Positions 30,268-39,321 of a DNA stretch of 39,321 nt are shown one piece after another. The stretch's first letter is position 1. Each line of letters starts with the position of its first letter. The stretch is from Deltaproteobacteria bacterium (GTDB taxonomy: Bacteria; Myxococcota_A; UBA9160; UBA4427), in the NCBI GenBank assembly GCA_016713665.1, contig JADJOR010000003.1:1-39321 (forward strand), read 5' to 3'. The position numbers and the translations under genes are program-made. Below the pieces are notes generated by a model. The model saw only the letters and a list, made by a program, of their open reading frames with translations. It did no database searches and was not told the DNA's origin.

Positions 30268-31288
30268 ATGAAAACGATTCGCGACCTAGAGCTCGCTTTC
30301 CGCTGGCTGGTCCTCTTGGCACTCTTCATGTTCAGCAGCGACGCGAGCGCCGGGGGTCCCAGCCTGACCGAGCGCGCCGCGGAAGATTTTCGCCGTGGAA
30401 TGGAGGACGCCGCGAGCGAGAATGTGAACAAGGGCGTCGAGAAGCTCCGAGGCGCCCTCCAATGCGGACTCTGGAAGGAGTGCCCCGCGGCAGATCGAGA
30501 CCCGATCGGCGCTTCTCCGCCCCGTGGTGCCCGCTCCTCCGACGACTGGAACGAAGTCGATGGATCCCACGGAAACGAGGACATCCCGAGCGAACAGCCG
30601 CCCCGGAATCGAACTCCCGTATGGGCTCGACTGGATGGACAGCCCCGTCGATGTCGCACGAAAAATTTCGGGCCGAGACGACCTGACCCGCCTTTCGTTT
30701 GGCAGCGTTGCTTCAGAGGGATCGCGAGGGCTAAGCCGAGACCAGATCCTGAAAGAGTGGAATCAGATGGTCTTCCTGGGGACGGGCCTTGACCGACCCC
30801 ATACGACTTCATTGCCCGTAATGAAGGCGACTTTCGCAGACGGCGAAGAAACTCTCGGGATCACGCTGGCCTTCTGGGCGACACCGGGAATGCTCCTCAC
30901 GGATCCGGACCTTCTGGAGGCGACAACTCCCGCATACCTCGGAGCCGTCCTCTGGAACGTCGAAGTCGACGGTCTCACTGCGATTCCGACTTGCGACCGA
31001 ATCTTCTCCAAGATCGAGGCCCGCTACGGAGTCCGCAGGTCGGGGCCGGAAATCGGATCGCAATCCGTCGCCTACGAGGAAGGCGACGCCTTCGTGCGCG
31101 CCAGCCGCAGCTGGAACGGAACCTTCACCATCAGCAGCTGCGGCGCTCACTATCGCGCCGAATCTCATGCAAGGAGAATGAACGAGGGCTTTGCGGAATG
31201 GTTTGCGGCCGAGGCCGCGCGACTGAGGGACGCCGAGGCGAAGCGAATCCGGTCAGGCCACGCATCCAGGATGTCCAGCGATTTCTAG
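30268..31288 (+). CDS. secreted protein of unknown function
   Basis: ATG 30268 has GGGAG nine bases upstream. It opens MKTIRDLELAFRWLVLLALF, then MFSSDASAGG, a signal peptide, followed by a helical segment (LTERAAEDFRRGMEDAASEN, VNKGVEKLRGALQCGLWKEC). A frame change near 30515 leads to GIELPYGLDWMDSPVDVARK, SFGSVASEGSRGLSRDQILK, MKATFADGEETLGITLAFWA, YLGAVLWNVEVDGLTAIPTC, VAYEEGDAFVRASRSWNGTF and a helical C-terminus (NEGFAEWFAAEAARLRDAEA, KRIRSGHASRM). About 340 residues, two to three cysteines, no membrane anchor, no PEP-CTERM tail. I do not recognise a family. It lies in the secreted-protein block, 50 bases before a PEP-CTERM gene on the same strand. Confidence 0.55.
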
Positions 31289-31338
31289 CCGTGAGCTGAA
31301 ACCAGATCGAAATCCACGCCTGGCTCGAGGGGCAATTC

Positions 31339-31985
31339 ATGACGGCATCCACGATTCGAAGTTGGCTTCTCGCATTGACGATCATTGCTGCGACGGACTC
31401 GCGTGCCGATCTCGTTCGCGAGGACCTCGTAAATCCAGATGACATCATCGTCGTCCACGACACTGCAACAGACCACCGATGGATCCGATTGGACGAGACC
31501 ATGGTCCCGGACATGTTCTTTTCGCAGATGCAGTCCTACCTCGGCGACTTCGGTTTTCGCCTCGCGACTCCCTCGAAGTCTGCCAACTCTTCATTGTGAA
31601 CCTGTCGACACTTCAAGGTCCATGTCCATCGGGCCTCTCCCTTCCGCTGGACGCAGCGGATCTGAAGGCCGTCAGTCCTGCCGACGCGGCCTTGTTCGGA
31701 TTGTACTTTGGCTACACGCAGGTCGATGAACCGACTGGCGCCCTGATCTCTGCGGGCCGGTGCGGCGCAGCCGGATCGACGATCGATTGTTTCGCGCTGA
31801 CCGCATTGGACGAAGACCCTCTCGAAGCCGGCGCGGGCGTCTTCTCCCCCCTGAGCGTTCCGTCCGGCGGCTATTCGGCATATTGGTTCGTGAAAGTACC
31901 CGAGCCTTCCAACGCGATTCTCACGAGTGTCGGAACGGTCTTACTGGCATTCATCGGGCGTCGAGAGGGGAAGAATCGATGGCGA
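31339..31985 (+). CDS. PEP-CTERM exported protein
   Basis: ATG 31339 opens MTASTIRSWLLALTIIAATD, a signal peptide. A Cterm-type exported domain follows: DDIIVVHDTATDHRWIRLDE, MFFSQMQSYLGDFGFRLATP, and after a frame change near 31580 VCQLFIVNLSTLQGPCPSGL, AALFGLYFGYTQVDEPTGAL, GVFSPLSVPSGGYSAYWFVK. The W-x-x-LDET and 'GFRLATxxE' pattern is typical of PEP-CTERM exported proteins of unknown role. The tail VPEPSNAILTSVGTVLLAFI plus GRREGKNRWR is a PEP-CTERM signal. There is no stop in this frame before the next gene's ATG at 32028; the end given is where the basic tail stops. In another frame a TGA overlaps that ATG, so a frame error near the end is likely. Confidence 0.65.
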
Positions 31986-32027
31986 CTCCACTACGGAACG
32001 AATCGGACCATCTGGCGGGATCTGCTC

Positions 32028-34242
32028 ATGACGTTCGCAGGGGGACCGTTGATGGCAGTCGCCGCCGCGGCCGCGCCACCGCCGATCGATGGTTTCGAGC
32101 TTCTATGTGGATGCCGCCATGACGACTCCGGTCTGGTCGGCAGCTATGTGGATCAAGATCTTCGAAGCGATCTCACTCAATCGGACTGGCGCGCTTCTCA
32201 ATCCGTCTCCGGAACGCGAATCGACGCGGTCGACTTTCGATCCAGCGTTGACTGGGGCGCCCGAGCATCGGTCGGGATCACCGGGGGGCCCAACGACCAG
32301 AACTGGGACTTCTTCTCGGTGCAGTGGGATGGCTACATCCGAGTGACGATTCCGGGTACCCGAATCGCGACGCGGAGCGATGACGGCAGTCGGATGTGGA
32401 TCGACGCCGATCGCGACGGGACGTTCTCTCCGTCGGCCCCCGAGCTCGTCGACAACAACTGGGGTGGGCTTCAGGCTGCGACCCTGAGCGAGCTCAGTCC
32501 GCAGCTGGCGGCAGGCCTCTACCGGATTCGAATCCAGTACGCCGAGCACGAATTCGGGGCATCCATGGAACTCGAGGGGATCGTTCCGACGATCCGATTC
32601 GCGTACGTCGTCCCCTCCAATCGATCGCCGCAATCGAACGCGATCACGAATCTCGAGCGACATGTCATGCCCGATCTCCATCGCTGGTACTGCGACCAGA
32701 TGGATCGGAACGGAGTCGGAAGGATCGCGCCAAACTTCGAGAGGAACGCGAACGGCGATTTCGTGGCCCACCTGCTGAATGTCGCCGAAACGGACGAAGA
32801 AATCCGCGTCGACTTGCTCGGGCAGACGCTGGCCGCGGCGGCCAATGCGGGATTCGAGATTCGCGAGGGAGAGGTCTGGATGATGATTCCAGAGGCGCAC
32901 TGGCTCATGCCCGACGGAACGCTTCAGGGCGTAACGAGCCTCGGCGGCGGGCACGGTCAGCGGACGACCTCTGCGGGCATTTCGATCACGGAGAGCGTTC
33001 TTCTATCGAAAATGAATCGAATCGGCTTTCTCGACGACCAGCCATACGGAGGTCGCATCATCCCCGAGATTGGAGAATATCCGCTCGTCCAGGGCGTGAC
33101 CTTTGCGCCATGGGGCGGCTCCACCATCAGCAGCAACGTCTCGAACATCTACGGCGCTCTGGGTCACGAGCTGACGCATGGGCTCGCAATCGACCATGAC
33201 GGAAGAAACGAGATGGCGATCGGATCTTCAGCGCACGGAAACATGATGGGACTCGGTTTCCCGCACTTCCGGGGAGCCGCATTCCCCGAGCTTTTTCCCG
33301 ATCAGCACATGCGTTTGACATGGGCCGATTCACAGGTGCTCGCGCTGAGCGAGTACTTCCGACCGTGCGATGGCTCGGCCCCACCGCTAGACGATGATGT
33401 TCTCGCCCTCGACGACTCGCCGGTCGTGACGATTCAGACGTCGGGAAATGTCGCCCCGTCGGATGGTCATCTCGCCGTTGCCGGATCAGCAAGTGATCCT
33501 GATGGTCTCGCGATGGCTCGCCTGATCTGGGGGGGCGGATACGTTGCCGATCTGCCGCTTTCCGGAACGAGCTCATCCTTCGAGATGAGGGATACCCTTC
33601 TTCACAAAGGTGGGACCAATCATTTCACGGTCGTCGTCTACGACCAGCGCGGCAATCATGGTCGGTCGAACGTCAGCCTCGACGTGAATCCCAACAAGAA
33701 TCAGGCACCGCGTGCGAGCTTGATCGCGAATCCGGCGCAGGCGGCACCCGGAGCGCCGGTCGAGTTGAGAGCACTCCCCGGCACGACAGATGATTCCACC
33801 CCTGCGTCAAGTCTGATGTTCGAGTGGTTTCTGGATGACGCCGGTTCGCCCGTCTCGACTGGGGAAGCGAAGGGAGCCCTGAGCACCTTCTTTTCGACGG
33901 AAGGAGATCATTTCGCCCGGAGTTCGCGTAACGGATGCGAACGGAGACTCGAGCACGTCGTCGCCGATCGCGATTCGCGTCGCCCCTGCGTGCTCGGATG
34001 GTCTCGACAACGATGCTCTGCCCGGCTCGGATTTCGACGGCGGGGTGAGCATCGGTGGCCCAGGCGCGATCGATCCGAACGGTGCAGATCCGGAATGCGC
34101 TTTCGCCGGGGGCCTCGTCGAGACGCCAGAACCTACGCTGGCCTATTCGCTGGCCACTTCATTGACCTGGATGGGGCTGGCCGCCAGACGTCGGCGTTTG
34201 GCGTCGAGCCGTCGAGGATCACGCGAATCAAGACTTGGATGA
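32028..34242 (+). CDS. PA14-domain zinc metalloprotease with PKD and PEP-CTERM tail
   Basis: About 738 residues. ATG 32028 opens MTFAGGPLMAVAAAAAPPPI. PA14 domain, about residues 25-190: SGLVGSYVDQDLRS, DFFSVQWDGYIRVTIPGTRI, ATRSDDGSRMWIDADRDGTF, GLYRIRIQYAEHEFGASMEL. Protease domain, about 200-440: EVWMMIPEAHWLMPDGTLQG, NIYGALGHELTHGLAIDHDG, with HExxH at 33165-33179 extended to HExxHxxxxxH (third ligand His in IDHD), then GNMMGLGFPHF as a possible Met-turn. Ig/PKD-like units follow (VVTIQTSGNVAPSDGHLAVA, QAPRASLIANPAQAAPGAPV). After a frame change near 33920 comes VTDANGDSSTSSPIAIRVAP, a CSDGLDND segment, and the PEP-CTERM tail ETPEPTLAYSLATSLTWMGL, AARRRR. It is probably a surface-attached zinc peptidase; the substrate is unknown. 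Confidence 0.8.
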
Positions 34243-34627
34243 CTCGTCGATCCTGCAGGAATTCGCGCGACTTGAACGCGCCACGAGGCTCCCTGCGCAA
34301 GGCAAGTGGCGAAGCGGAGTCGTATCGGGCCGATTCCTGCAGTCGACCGCCTGGCGATCGAACGGCTCAACCTTCGATTCTACGAACAGTCTTTTCGCAG
34401 AACCGTGATCGTCTCGAAGGTGATCGCCACGGGGAAACGAGGCGCAACGCCATTCCATCGATCCGCGAGATGGAGATCGAACGATTCTCACCCGTAAACG
34501 ACTCGGTTCTCTCGGCGCTCGCAGATCCTTCCCGGATCGGACCGGTCGTGATATCACGGGGCTCAGCCTAGGATCTCGCCTCTCGTCGCCAGGAGTCCGG
34601 GTCGCGAGCACGGCCACGCTTGTGCAG
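34243..34627. other. intergenic region at edge of secreted-protein block
   Basis: About 385 bases between the metalloprotease stop and the PQQ dehydrogenase start. Several open frames cross it on both strands but none has a recognisable family, signal peptide or convincing ribosome site. GC content and codon pattern change here from the central block to the GC-rich right flank. The promoter of the dehydrogenase should be in its right part. Confidence 0.35.
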
Positions 34628-36937
34628 ATGAGGTCAAGCAGTTCCGGGACGTTGCAGGGAGTCCTCGCCGTGAGCCTCGAGTATCGCCAATCGATTCGAA
34701 CGATTTTCGCGTCGACCCTCGCTATGTCGTCCCTGCTCGCCCTGGCCTGCGAGCCCGCGGATCACGCGTCTTCCGATCGCGCGCCGAGCCCCGCCCTGCA
34801 AGCCGCCCGCTCCGCCCACGCCCCCGCCGACCGCGAATGGCGGACCTACCTCGGCGATGCCGCCGCAACCCACCGCTCCCCCCTCGACCAGATCCGCCCC
34901 GAGAACGTGGCCACTCTCGAAGTCGCCTTGGCGCTACGACGCCGGCGGTGCTCGACCGCGGCGACGACCCAGATCCAGACAAACCCCTCGTCGTGAAGGG
35001 CGTCCTCTACGGGACCTCGCCGGCCCTCGCCCTCTTCGCCCTCGACGCGTCGACGGGGAGGAGCTCTGGCGCTTGAGCCCGAGGCCGACATCCGCGTCTG
35101 GACCGCGAGCCGGGGGTCGCCTACTGGGAAGCGCCCGAAGCGGCCGACGAACGGATCTTCTTCGGCGCCGGGCCCTATCTCCATGCGATCGATGCGCGCA
35201 CGGGCCGCCTGGTCGAGTCCTTCGGCAACGATGGCCGGATCGATCTGCGCGAGGGCCTCGATCGCGACCTCGACGACGATCTGATGGGCGTCGTCGCGAA
35301 CACGCCGGGCACGATCTTCGAGGACCTGATCCTGATCGGGGGCCGCGTCAACGAGATGAAGGGCGCGGCGCCGGGGGACGTGCGCGCCTTCGACGTGCGG
35401 ACCGGCGCCCTGCGCTGGGCGCTTTCCGGACGATCGCGGCTGGGGAGCCGGCCATGAGACCTGGCCGCCGACGCCTGGGAGCGCGTCGGCGGCGCCAACT
35501 CCTGGGCCGGGATCACCGTCGACCCCGGCGCGGACTCGCCTTCGTCCCGACCGGCTCGGCGACATACGACTACTACGGCGCCGATCGCGCCGGCGACAAT
35601 CTCTTCGCCAACAGCCTGATCGCCCTCGACGCCCGGACCGGCGAGCGGCGCTGGCATCAGCAGCTCGTCCGCCACGATCTCTGGGATCGCGACCTCCCCG
35701 CGCCGCCGAACCTCGTGACGCTCCGTCGCGACGGCACCGAGATCCCCGCCGTCGCCCCGGTCACGAAGACCGGCCCCGCCTTCCTGTTCCACCGCGAGAC
35801 CGGCGAGCCCCTCTTCCCCCGCGAAGAGCCCGTCGTCGGCCCCTTCATCCCGGGCGACAGCCCTGCAGCGAGCCAGCCGCTCCCGACGCGGCCCCCCCGC
35901 CCCTTCGTGGCCAGGGTCCTATCGCGGGCCGACGTGACCGACTACTCCGAGACGGCCCGCGCGGCGATCCTCGCCCGCCTCGAGTCGATGCAGTTCGGTC
36001 GCCTCTACACCGCGCCCGGGGCGGCGGAGAACGTCGTGTCGCCGGGTCTCGACGGGGGAGCCGAATGGGGCGAGCCGCGTGGGACGAGGCGAGCGGCCGC
36101 TCTTCGGTGAACGCGAACCAGGTGCCCTGGGTCGTCCAGATGATCGAAGCACGGAGAGCGGCGGGATCCGCGAGCAGATCGCTGCCGGCTACCTGTTATC
36201 CGGCGCGCCGGCTGCCACGGCTCGACCTGCGCGGCGACGGCTCGAGCGTCCCTTCCTCGTCGACGTCGACGAGCGGCTCTCGTTCCTCGAGCTCGATCGG
36301 CTGATTCGCGATGGGCGCGGCCGGATGCCCGGATGGGCGGCCTGCTCAAATGGTACGAGCGCGGCGCTGACCTGGTTAATCTACACCGCCGACGAAGACG
36401 ACGCGCCCTCGGCCTGGGCCGCGCAGGCGGGCCTGAAGACCTTCGTCAACGCGGGCTTCCAGAAGCTCGTCGACACGAAGAAGGTCGCCCGGCTCGAAGC
36501 CGCCCGGGGCACCCTCTCGGCGATCGATCTCGCGGCGGGCGAAATCCGCTGGCAGGTGCCCCTCGGCGACTATCCGAAGGTTCTCGCGGCGGGTCGCAGC
36601 GGGCTCGGCGCCGAGAACTACGGCGGGCCGATCCTGACCGCGGGCGGGCTCCTCTTTCTGGCTGCGACGCCCGATGCGAAGCTCCGCGCCTTCGAGCCTT
36701 CGACCGGTCGCGTCCTCTGGGAGGCGTCATCCCGGCTGCAGGCTTCGCGACGCCGTCGACCTACGAAGCGCGCGGTCGCCAGTTCGTCGTCGTCGCGGCA
36801 GGGGAGGCAAGCTCGGCCAGCCGTCCGGGGAGCGAGAGTACGTCGCCTTCGCGCTGCCGCCGTCGGCGCTCGGAGCCGACGGCGACTCAGGCCCTCGGCC
36901 GGCTCCCGCCCCCGAGACGGATTCTCAGTCGCGGTAG
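34628..36937 (+). CDS. PQQ-dependent dehydrogenase with inserted haem c site
   Basis: About 765 residues across many frame changes. The N-terminus carries a lipoprotein-like signal (LAMSSLLALACEPAD, Cys after LALA). Propeller segments typical of quinoprotein glucose/quinate-type dehydrogenases follow: WRTYLGDAAATHRSPLDQIR, PENVATLEVAWRY, LYGTSPALALFALDASTG, ERIFFGAGPYLHAIDARTGR, ILIGGRVNEMKGAAPGDVRA, GGANSWAGITVDP, GLAFVPTGSATYDYYGADRA, GDNLFANSLIALDARTGERR, QQLVRHDLWDRDLPAPPNLV. Near 36200 a RRAGCHGSTCAG stretch looks like a CxxCH haem site with one base lost. The end reads GAENYGGPILTAGGLLFLAA and GFATPSTYEARGRQFVVVAA. It would oxidise an alcohol or sugar in the periplasm and pass electrons to the respiratory chain. 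The end overlaps the convergent enoyl-CoA hydratase by 13 bases. Confidence 0.82.
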
Positions 36938-37295
36938 ACGGGCTTGCGCTTCTCCTTGCGAGCCTTCGTCCCCTCTTCGAAGTTCTTCGTCATCATGCGG
37001 ACGAAGAGCTGGCCGATGCCCTCGAGCTGCATGTGGGACTGAGGCTCCCGGCGTCGAGGCTCGACCAGAGGCTCCGCTTCGTCAGCTCGATGCCCGGGCG
37101 GCTCCAGCCGATGATGGCTTTCGCGATCGCATAACACGACTCGAGCAGGCGTTCCGGCTCGACCACGTGGGAGACGAGACCGACCTGCTCGGCCTCGGCG
37201 GCGTCGACGTCGCGGCCCGTCAGCATGATCTCCGCCGCCCGCGCCCACCGATCACCCGTGGCAGCAGATAGTCACCGCTGCCCGGCCTACTCCGA
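36925..37295 (-). pseudogene. N-terminally truncated enoyl-CoA hydratase/isomerase
   Basis: Only the C-terminal half of a crotonase-fold protein is present: SGDYLLPRVIGGR, AAEIMLTGRDVDAAEAEQVG, LVSHVVEPERLLESCYAIAK, AIIGWSRPGIELTKRSLWSS, and after a frame change near 37045 HMQLEGIGQLFVRMMTKNFE, EGTKARKEKRKPVYRD-stop. Family members are about 260 residues; here the first 130 or so, including the oxyanion-hole NAL and GGG regions, are missing. Homology starts near 37295, where the stop of the upstream DUF4412-like gene (37287) already lies inside the hydratase frame. Either a real deletion or recombination, or an assembly join. If real it is non-functional. Confidence 0.7.
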
Positions 37296-38434
37296 GTCGT
37301 CGAAGAGCCGGATCGGCTGGTAGGCCGGCCGCCCGCGCGGCGCCTCGGAAGCCCGCGACGGGCTCGCGGCCCCGGACTCGGCCTGTGCGGTGTGATTGTC
37401 GGCCTCGGTCGCGGGGGCAGCTTCGTCCCCTGCCGCGGTCGCGTCCAGGGCAGCGGGGTCCATCGCCGCCGGGAGCACTCCCTCCGACACGGCACCCGAT
37501 GCCGGCTCGACTTCGGGATCGGAGGCGGTCGGCACGCCGGGATTGGGCGGCCCGGACTGGATGGAGAGCAGGCCGGCGAGAGAGGCGATCCCCGAGATCC
37601 CGGAGCGCGCCGCATAGCCCTCCGGCACCTCGAACTGGGCATCGGCGAGCGCGACGCTCTCCACGGCCGCGACCCGGATCGCGCTCGCCCCCGCGGCCTT
37701 GCCGGCCCGTTCGAAGGCGACCGGAAAGCCGCCGAGCTGCACCACGAGATCGAGGGGCTGCCCGGGGATGAGCTCGACCGGGATCGGCAGACGCGATCCC
37801 GCGGCCTCGCGCACGAACGAGGCCAGTGAGCGGAAGACCTCGACGTCGGCGGGGCGTGGAGCCCGACCGTCTGCCAGTCGGCACGCAGCCCTTCGCGAGC
37901 AGTCGACTCGACCGGGAGAGCGTGACGCGGCGGCGGCGGTCGAGGCCGACGACGCGGTCAACCTCGCCGGTAGGCGTCACGACGAGCGGATCTTCCGGTC
38001 GCTTCCGGATCGATCGACGCGACACCGAGCAGATGACCCACTGCGCGCTGTTGATCCTGCGGTAGGCCTTCGAGGCTCCCCGAAACTTCGCGACGCGCGA
38101 CCCGCGTCTGGCCGGCGAGCAGCGAGAGCAGCATCGGCTCGAGCTCGGCGTAGCTCTTCTCCTTTTCCGTGACCGAGTAGAGACGATCGAGATCGCCGCG
38201 GTAGATGAAGGTCGGAGCTGCGGACTCACCGCCCGGCGCGTACTGCTCGATCCGGATCCGCCGCTCCGATGCGAAGACCGTCGCGCGATGACTCGGCTGC
38301 GTCGCCCCCGTCCTCGAAGAGCCCGAGCTCGACGCGCAGTCCTCCGATGCCCTCGCCTCGACGGCCCCGCCCGATGCGACGACGGGTCCGCCAGGAGCCC
38401 TGGCGCAAGAGCGAAGCGAACGAGTCGGGCGCAT
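37287..38434 (-). CDS. DUF4412-like secreted protein
   Basis: About 380 residues, joined across at least five frame changes. A signal-like start (MRPTR, LVRFALAPGLLA) is followed by GLRVELGLFEDGGDAAESSR, ATVFASERRIRIEQYAPGGE, SAAPTFIYRGDLDRLYSVTE, KEKSYAELEPMLLSLLAGQT. The 'V-x-x-RIRIE...IYRGD-x-x-LY-x-x-x-x-x-KSY-E-x' pattern is that of DUF4412-type proteins, which are periplasmic or lipoprotein and related in fold to lipoprotein carriers. Later parts are EDPLVVTPTGEVDRV, EVFRSLASFVREAAGSRLPI, LIPGQPLDLVVQLGGFPVAF, VESVALADAQFEVPEGYAAR (the family's usual C-terminal end), then an Ala/Pro/Glu-rich extension ending QPIRLFDDSE-stop. Function is unknown. It precedes the truncated hydratase. Confidence 0.6.
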
Positions 38435-38517
38435 GACGAGACCTCCGTGCCCGCGCGGATCGAGGCCGCGGGGACGCGAAGGCGATCCGGGACGACGTCG
38501 TCCAAAATTGAATCGTG

Positions 38518-39321
38518 TTAGTCGAATTGAGCCCGGTCGGAACGTTCCGCCGACACGCGAAGACTCTGACCGGAAAGCCGTACTTCTGGAGGTGCAGGGA
38601 GAGGCATTTCTCGAGCAGCTCCCGCTGCTCGGCGCCGAGATGCGTCCGCCACGTCGTTTCGTTCTCGTGGATCGCCTGGCGGCGAACCCGACTCCAGAAG
38701 CGGTCCGAATCGGGCAGCCCGGCGAAGCGGAGAGTCCGCTCGAGAACCGGGCGGGGATCCGCGATCAGGTCGTCGTACCGGACGCGCAGCAGCGTCTCGC
38801 CCGGGAGCTCCCGACACTCGTCTTCGATCTCGTCCATCAGCGTCTTCCAGTTGATCGCCGCGAGCACGATCGGACTCCGCCCCGAGCTCAGGAATTCCTC
38901 GTGGTAGTCGGGTCGCATCTCGCCCCAGCGCCACGACTCGAGCCCCCGCCACCAGTCGACTCGCGACAGCGACGCCGCGACCTCGCGACCGTCGCGGTAG
39001 ACGTCGATGAAGCGTGCCTCGGGGAAGATCGCGCGCAGGTAGCGCGCCCGCGCGAAGCCCGTGTGCTTGTGGGCGAAGCGCGATCGCCCCTGGAATTGCT
39101 GGACCGCGGCGACGCGGCGCCGGAATCGGGCCCGGATCCCGGGCGTGACGTCCCGATCGTCGAGGCGCCGGTCGCTCGTGAAGGCGCCCTCCGTCAGCTC
39201 GTCCAGGATCGCGTAGGCCTCGGCGGGTTGGGGCATGAAGCGACGGTCGAGCTCGACCAGGCGATCGATGCCGGGCAGGTCGCGAACCCGCGAGAGCGAC
39301 GCGGGCCACGCGTGGCGGGAC
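38518..39321 (-). CDS. sulfotransferase family protein (N-terminus beyond window)
   Basis: The long open part reads AEAYAILDELTEGAFTSDRR, RFAHKHTGFARARYLRAIFP, EARFIDVYRDGREVAASLSR, VDWWRGLESWRWGEMRPDYH, VLAAINWKTLMDEIEDECRE, LPGETLLRVRYDDLIADPRP, VLERTLRFAGLPDSDRFWSR, ENETTWRTHLGAEQRELLEK. The segment IDVYRDGREVAASL is the 3'-phosphate-binding motif of PAPS-dependent sulfotransferases, and RYDDLIADP is the usual conserved element after it. The 5'-phosphosulfate loop at the N-terminus is outside the window. The exact stop is unsure: this frame stays open beyond 38518, while a neighbouring frame stops there, right after the expected C-terminal YGFPV. Donor is PAPS; acceptor unknown. Confidence 0.8.
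   Translation of the reverse strand, partial: VPPRVARVALAGSRPARHRSPGRARPSLHAPTRRGLRDPGRADGGRLHERPAPRRSGRHARDPGPIPAPRRRGPAIPGAIALRPQAHGLRAGALPARDLPRGTLHRRLPRRSRGRGVAVASRLVAGARVVALGRDATRLPRGIPELGAESDRARGDQLEDADGRDRRRVSGAPGRDAAARPVRRPDRGSPPGSRADSPLRRAARFGPLLESGSPPGDPRERNDVADASRRRAAGAAREMPLPAPPEVRLSGQSLRVSAERSDRAQFD

Noticed and set aside
29516..30322. Leftward 268-codon frame across the small PEP-CTERM gene
   Set aside because: Half of it is the reverse of a supported gene with signal peptide and sorting tail. Only the part at 29880-30110 is kept as a weak finding.
31479..34571. A single 1,030-residue protein spanning PEP-CTERM protein, PA14 and metalloprotease
   Set aside because: A PEP-CTERM tail in the middle and a new signal-like start at 32028 indicate two genes; and the true C-terminus is in another frame ending at 34242 with its own PEP-CTERM tail.

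Overview
The window is high-GC DNA from a Gram-negative bacterium. Evidence for an outer membrane and periplasm: a TpsB/FhaC-type outer-membrane pore, an L,D-transpeptidase, c-type cytochrome dehydrogenases, and several PEP-CTERM (exosortase-type) sorting tails. Thrombospondin type-3 Ca-binding repeats and a C-x-DGxDND-type motif suggest a deltaproteobacterial or myxobacterial relative, but this is an inference and taxonomy cannot be fixed from the sequence alone. Many genes are split by single-base frame changes, densest at 1-10 kb and 34.6-38.5 kb. This looks like indel error in a long-read or metagenomic assembly, so most split reading frames are annotated here as single genes.

Left flank (1-10.2 kb), very GC-rich housekeeping and metabolic genes: a PAC2-family protein (cut by the window edge), an OmpR-type response regulator with its histidine kinase, two small paralogous secreted proteins, a uridine-phosphorylase-like enzyme, a GFA/CENP-V-type zinc protein, a very large secreted cytochrome c / beta-propeller / DUF1080 protein, a murein L,D-transpeptidase, an RNA 2',3'-cyclic phosphodiesterase (ThpR) and a SnoaL-like protein.

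Central block (10.4-34.2 kb), visibly less GC-rich and almost entirely regulatory or secreted proteins. It opens with an ECF sigma factor, a membrane protein with two HxxxCxxC motifs fused to a DUF928 domain, a hypothetical protein, and a second HxxxCxxC protein. Convergent to these are a TpsB pore and a protein of about 1,470 residues in which a two-partner-secretion (filamentous haemagglutinin) passenger is joined to TPR-like helices and a C-terminal CHAT caspase-like protease. I consider this sigma / zinc-finger-DUF928 / TpsB / TpsA-CHAT set the most interesting system here: apparently a regulated, exported caspase-like protease. The block continues with a laminin-B-like PEP-CTERM protein, a subtilisin-like protease with a cadherin-like tail, PEP-CTERM proteins, a PPC/TSP3/dockerin-like protein, two tandem collagen-like proteins with a shared Cys-rich end, an unknown secreted protein, and a PA14-metalloprotease-PKD-PEP-CTERM protein. 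Five proteins carry PEP-CTERM-like tails, yet no exosortase is in the window.

Right flank (34.6-39.3 kb) returns to GC-rich metabolic genes: a PQQ-dependent dehydrogenase with an inserted haem site, an N-terminally truncated enoyl-CoA hydratase, a DUF4412-like secreted protein and a sulfotransferase cut by the window edge. No rRNA, tRNA, CRISPR array, transposase or integrase was recognised.
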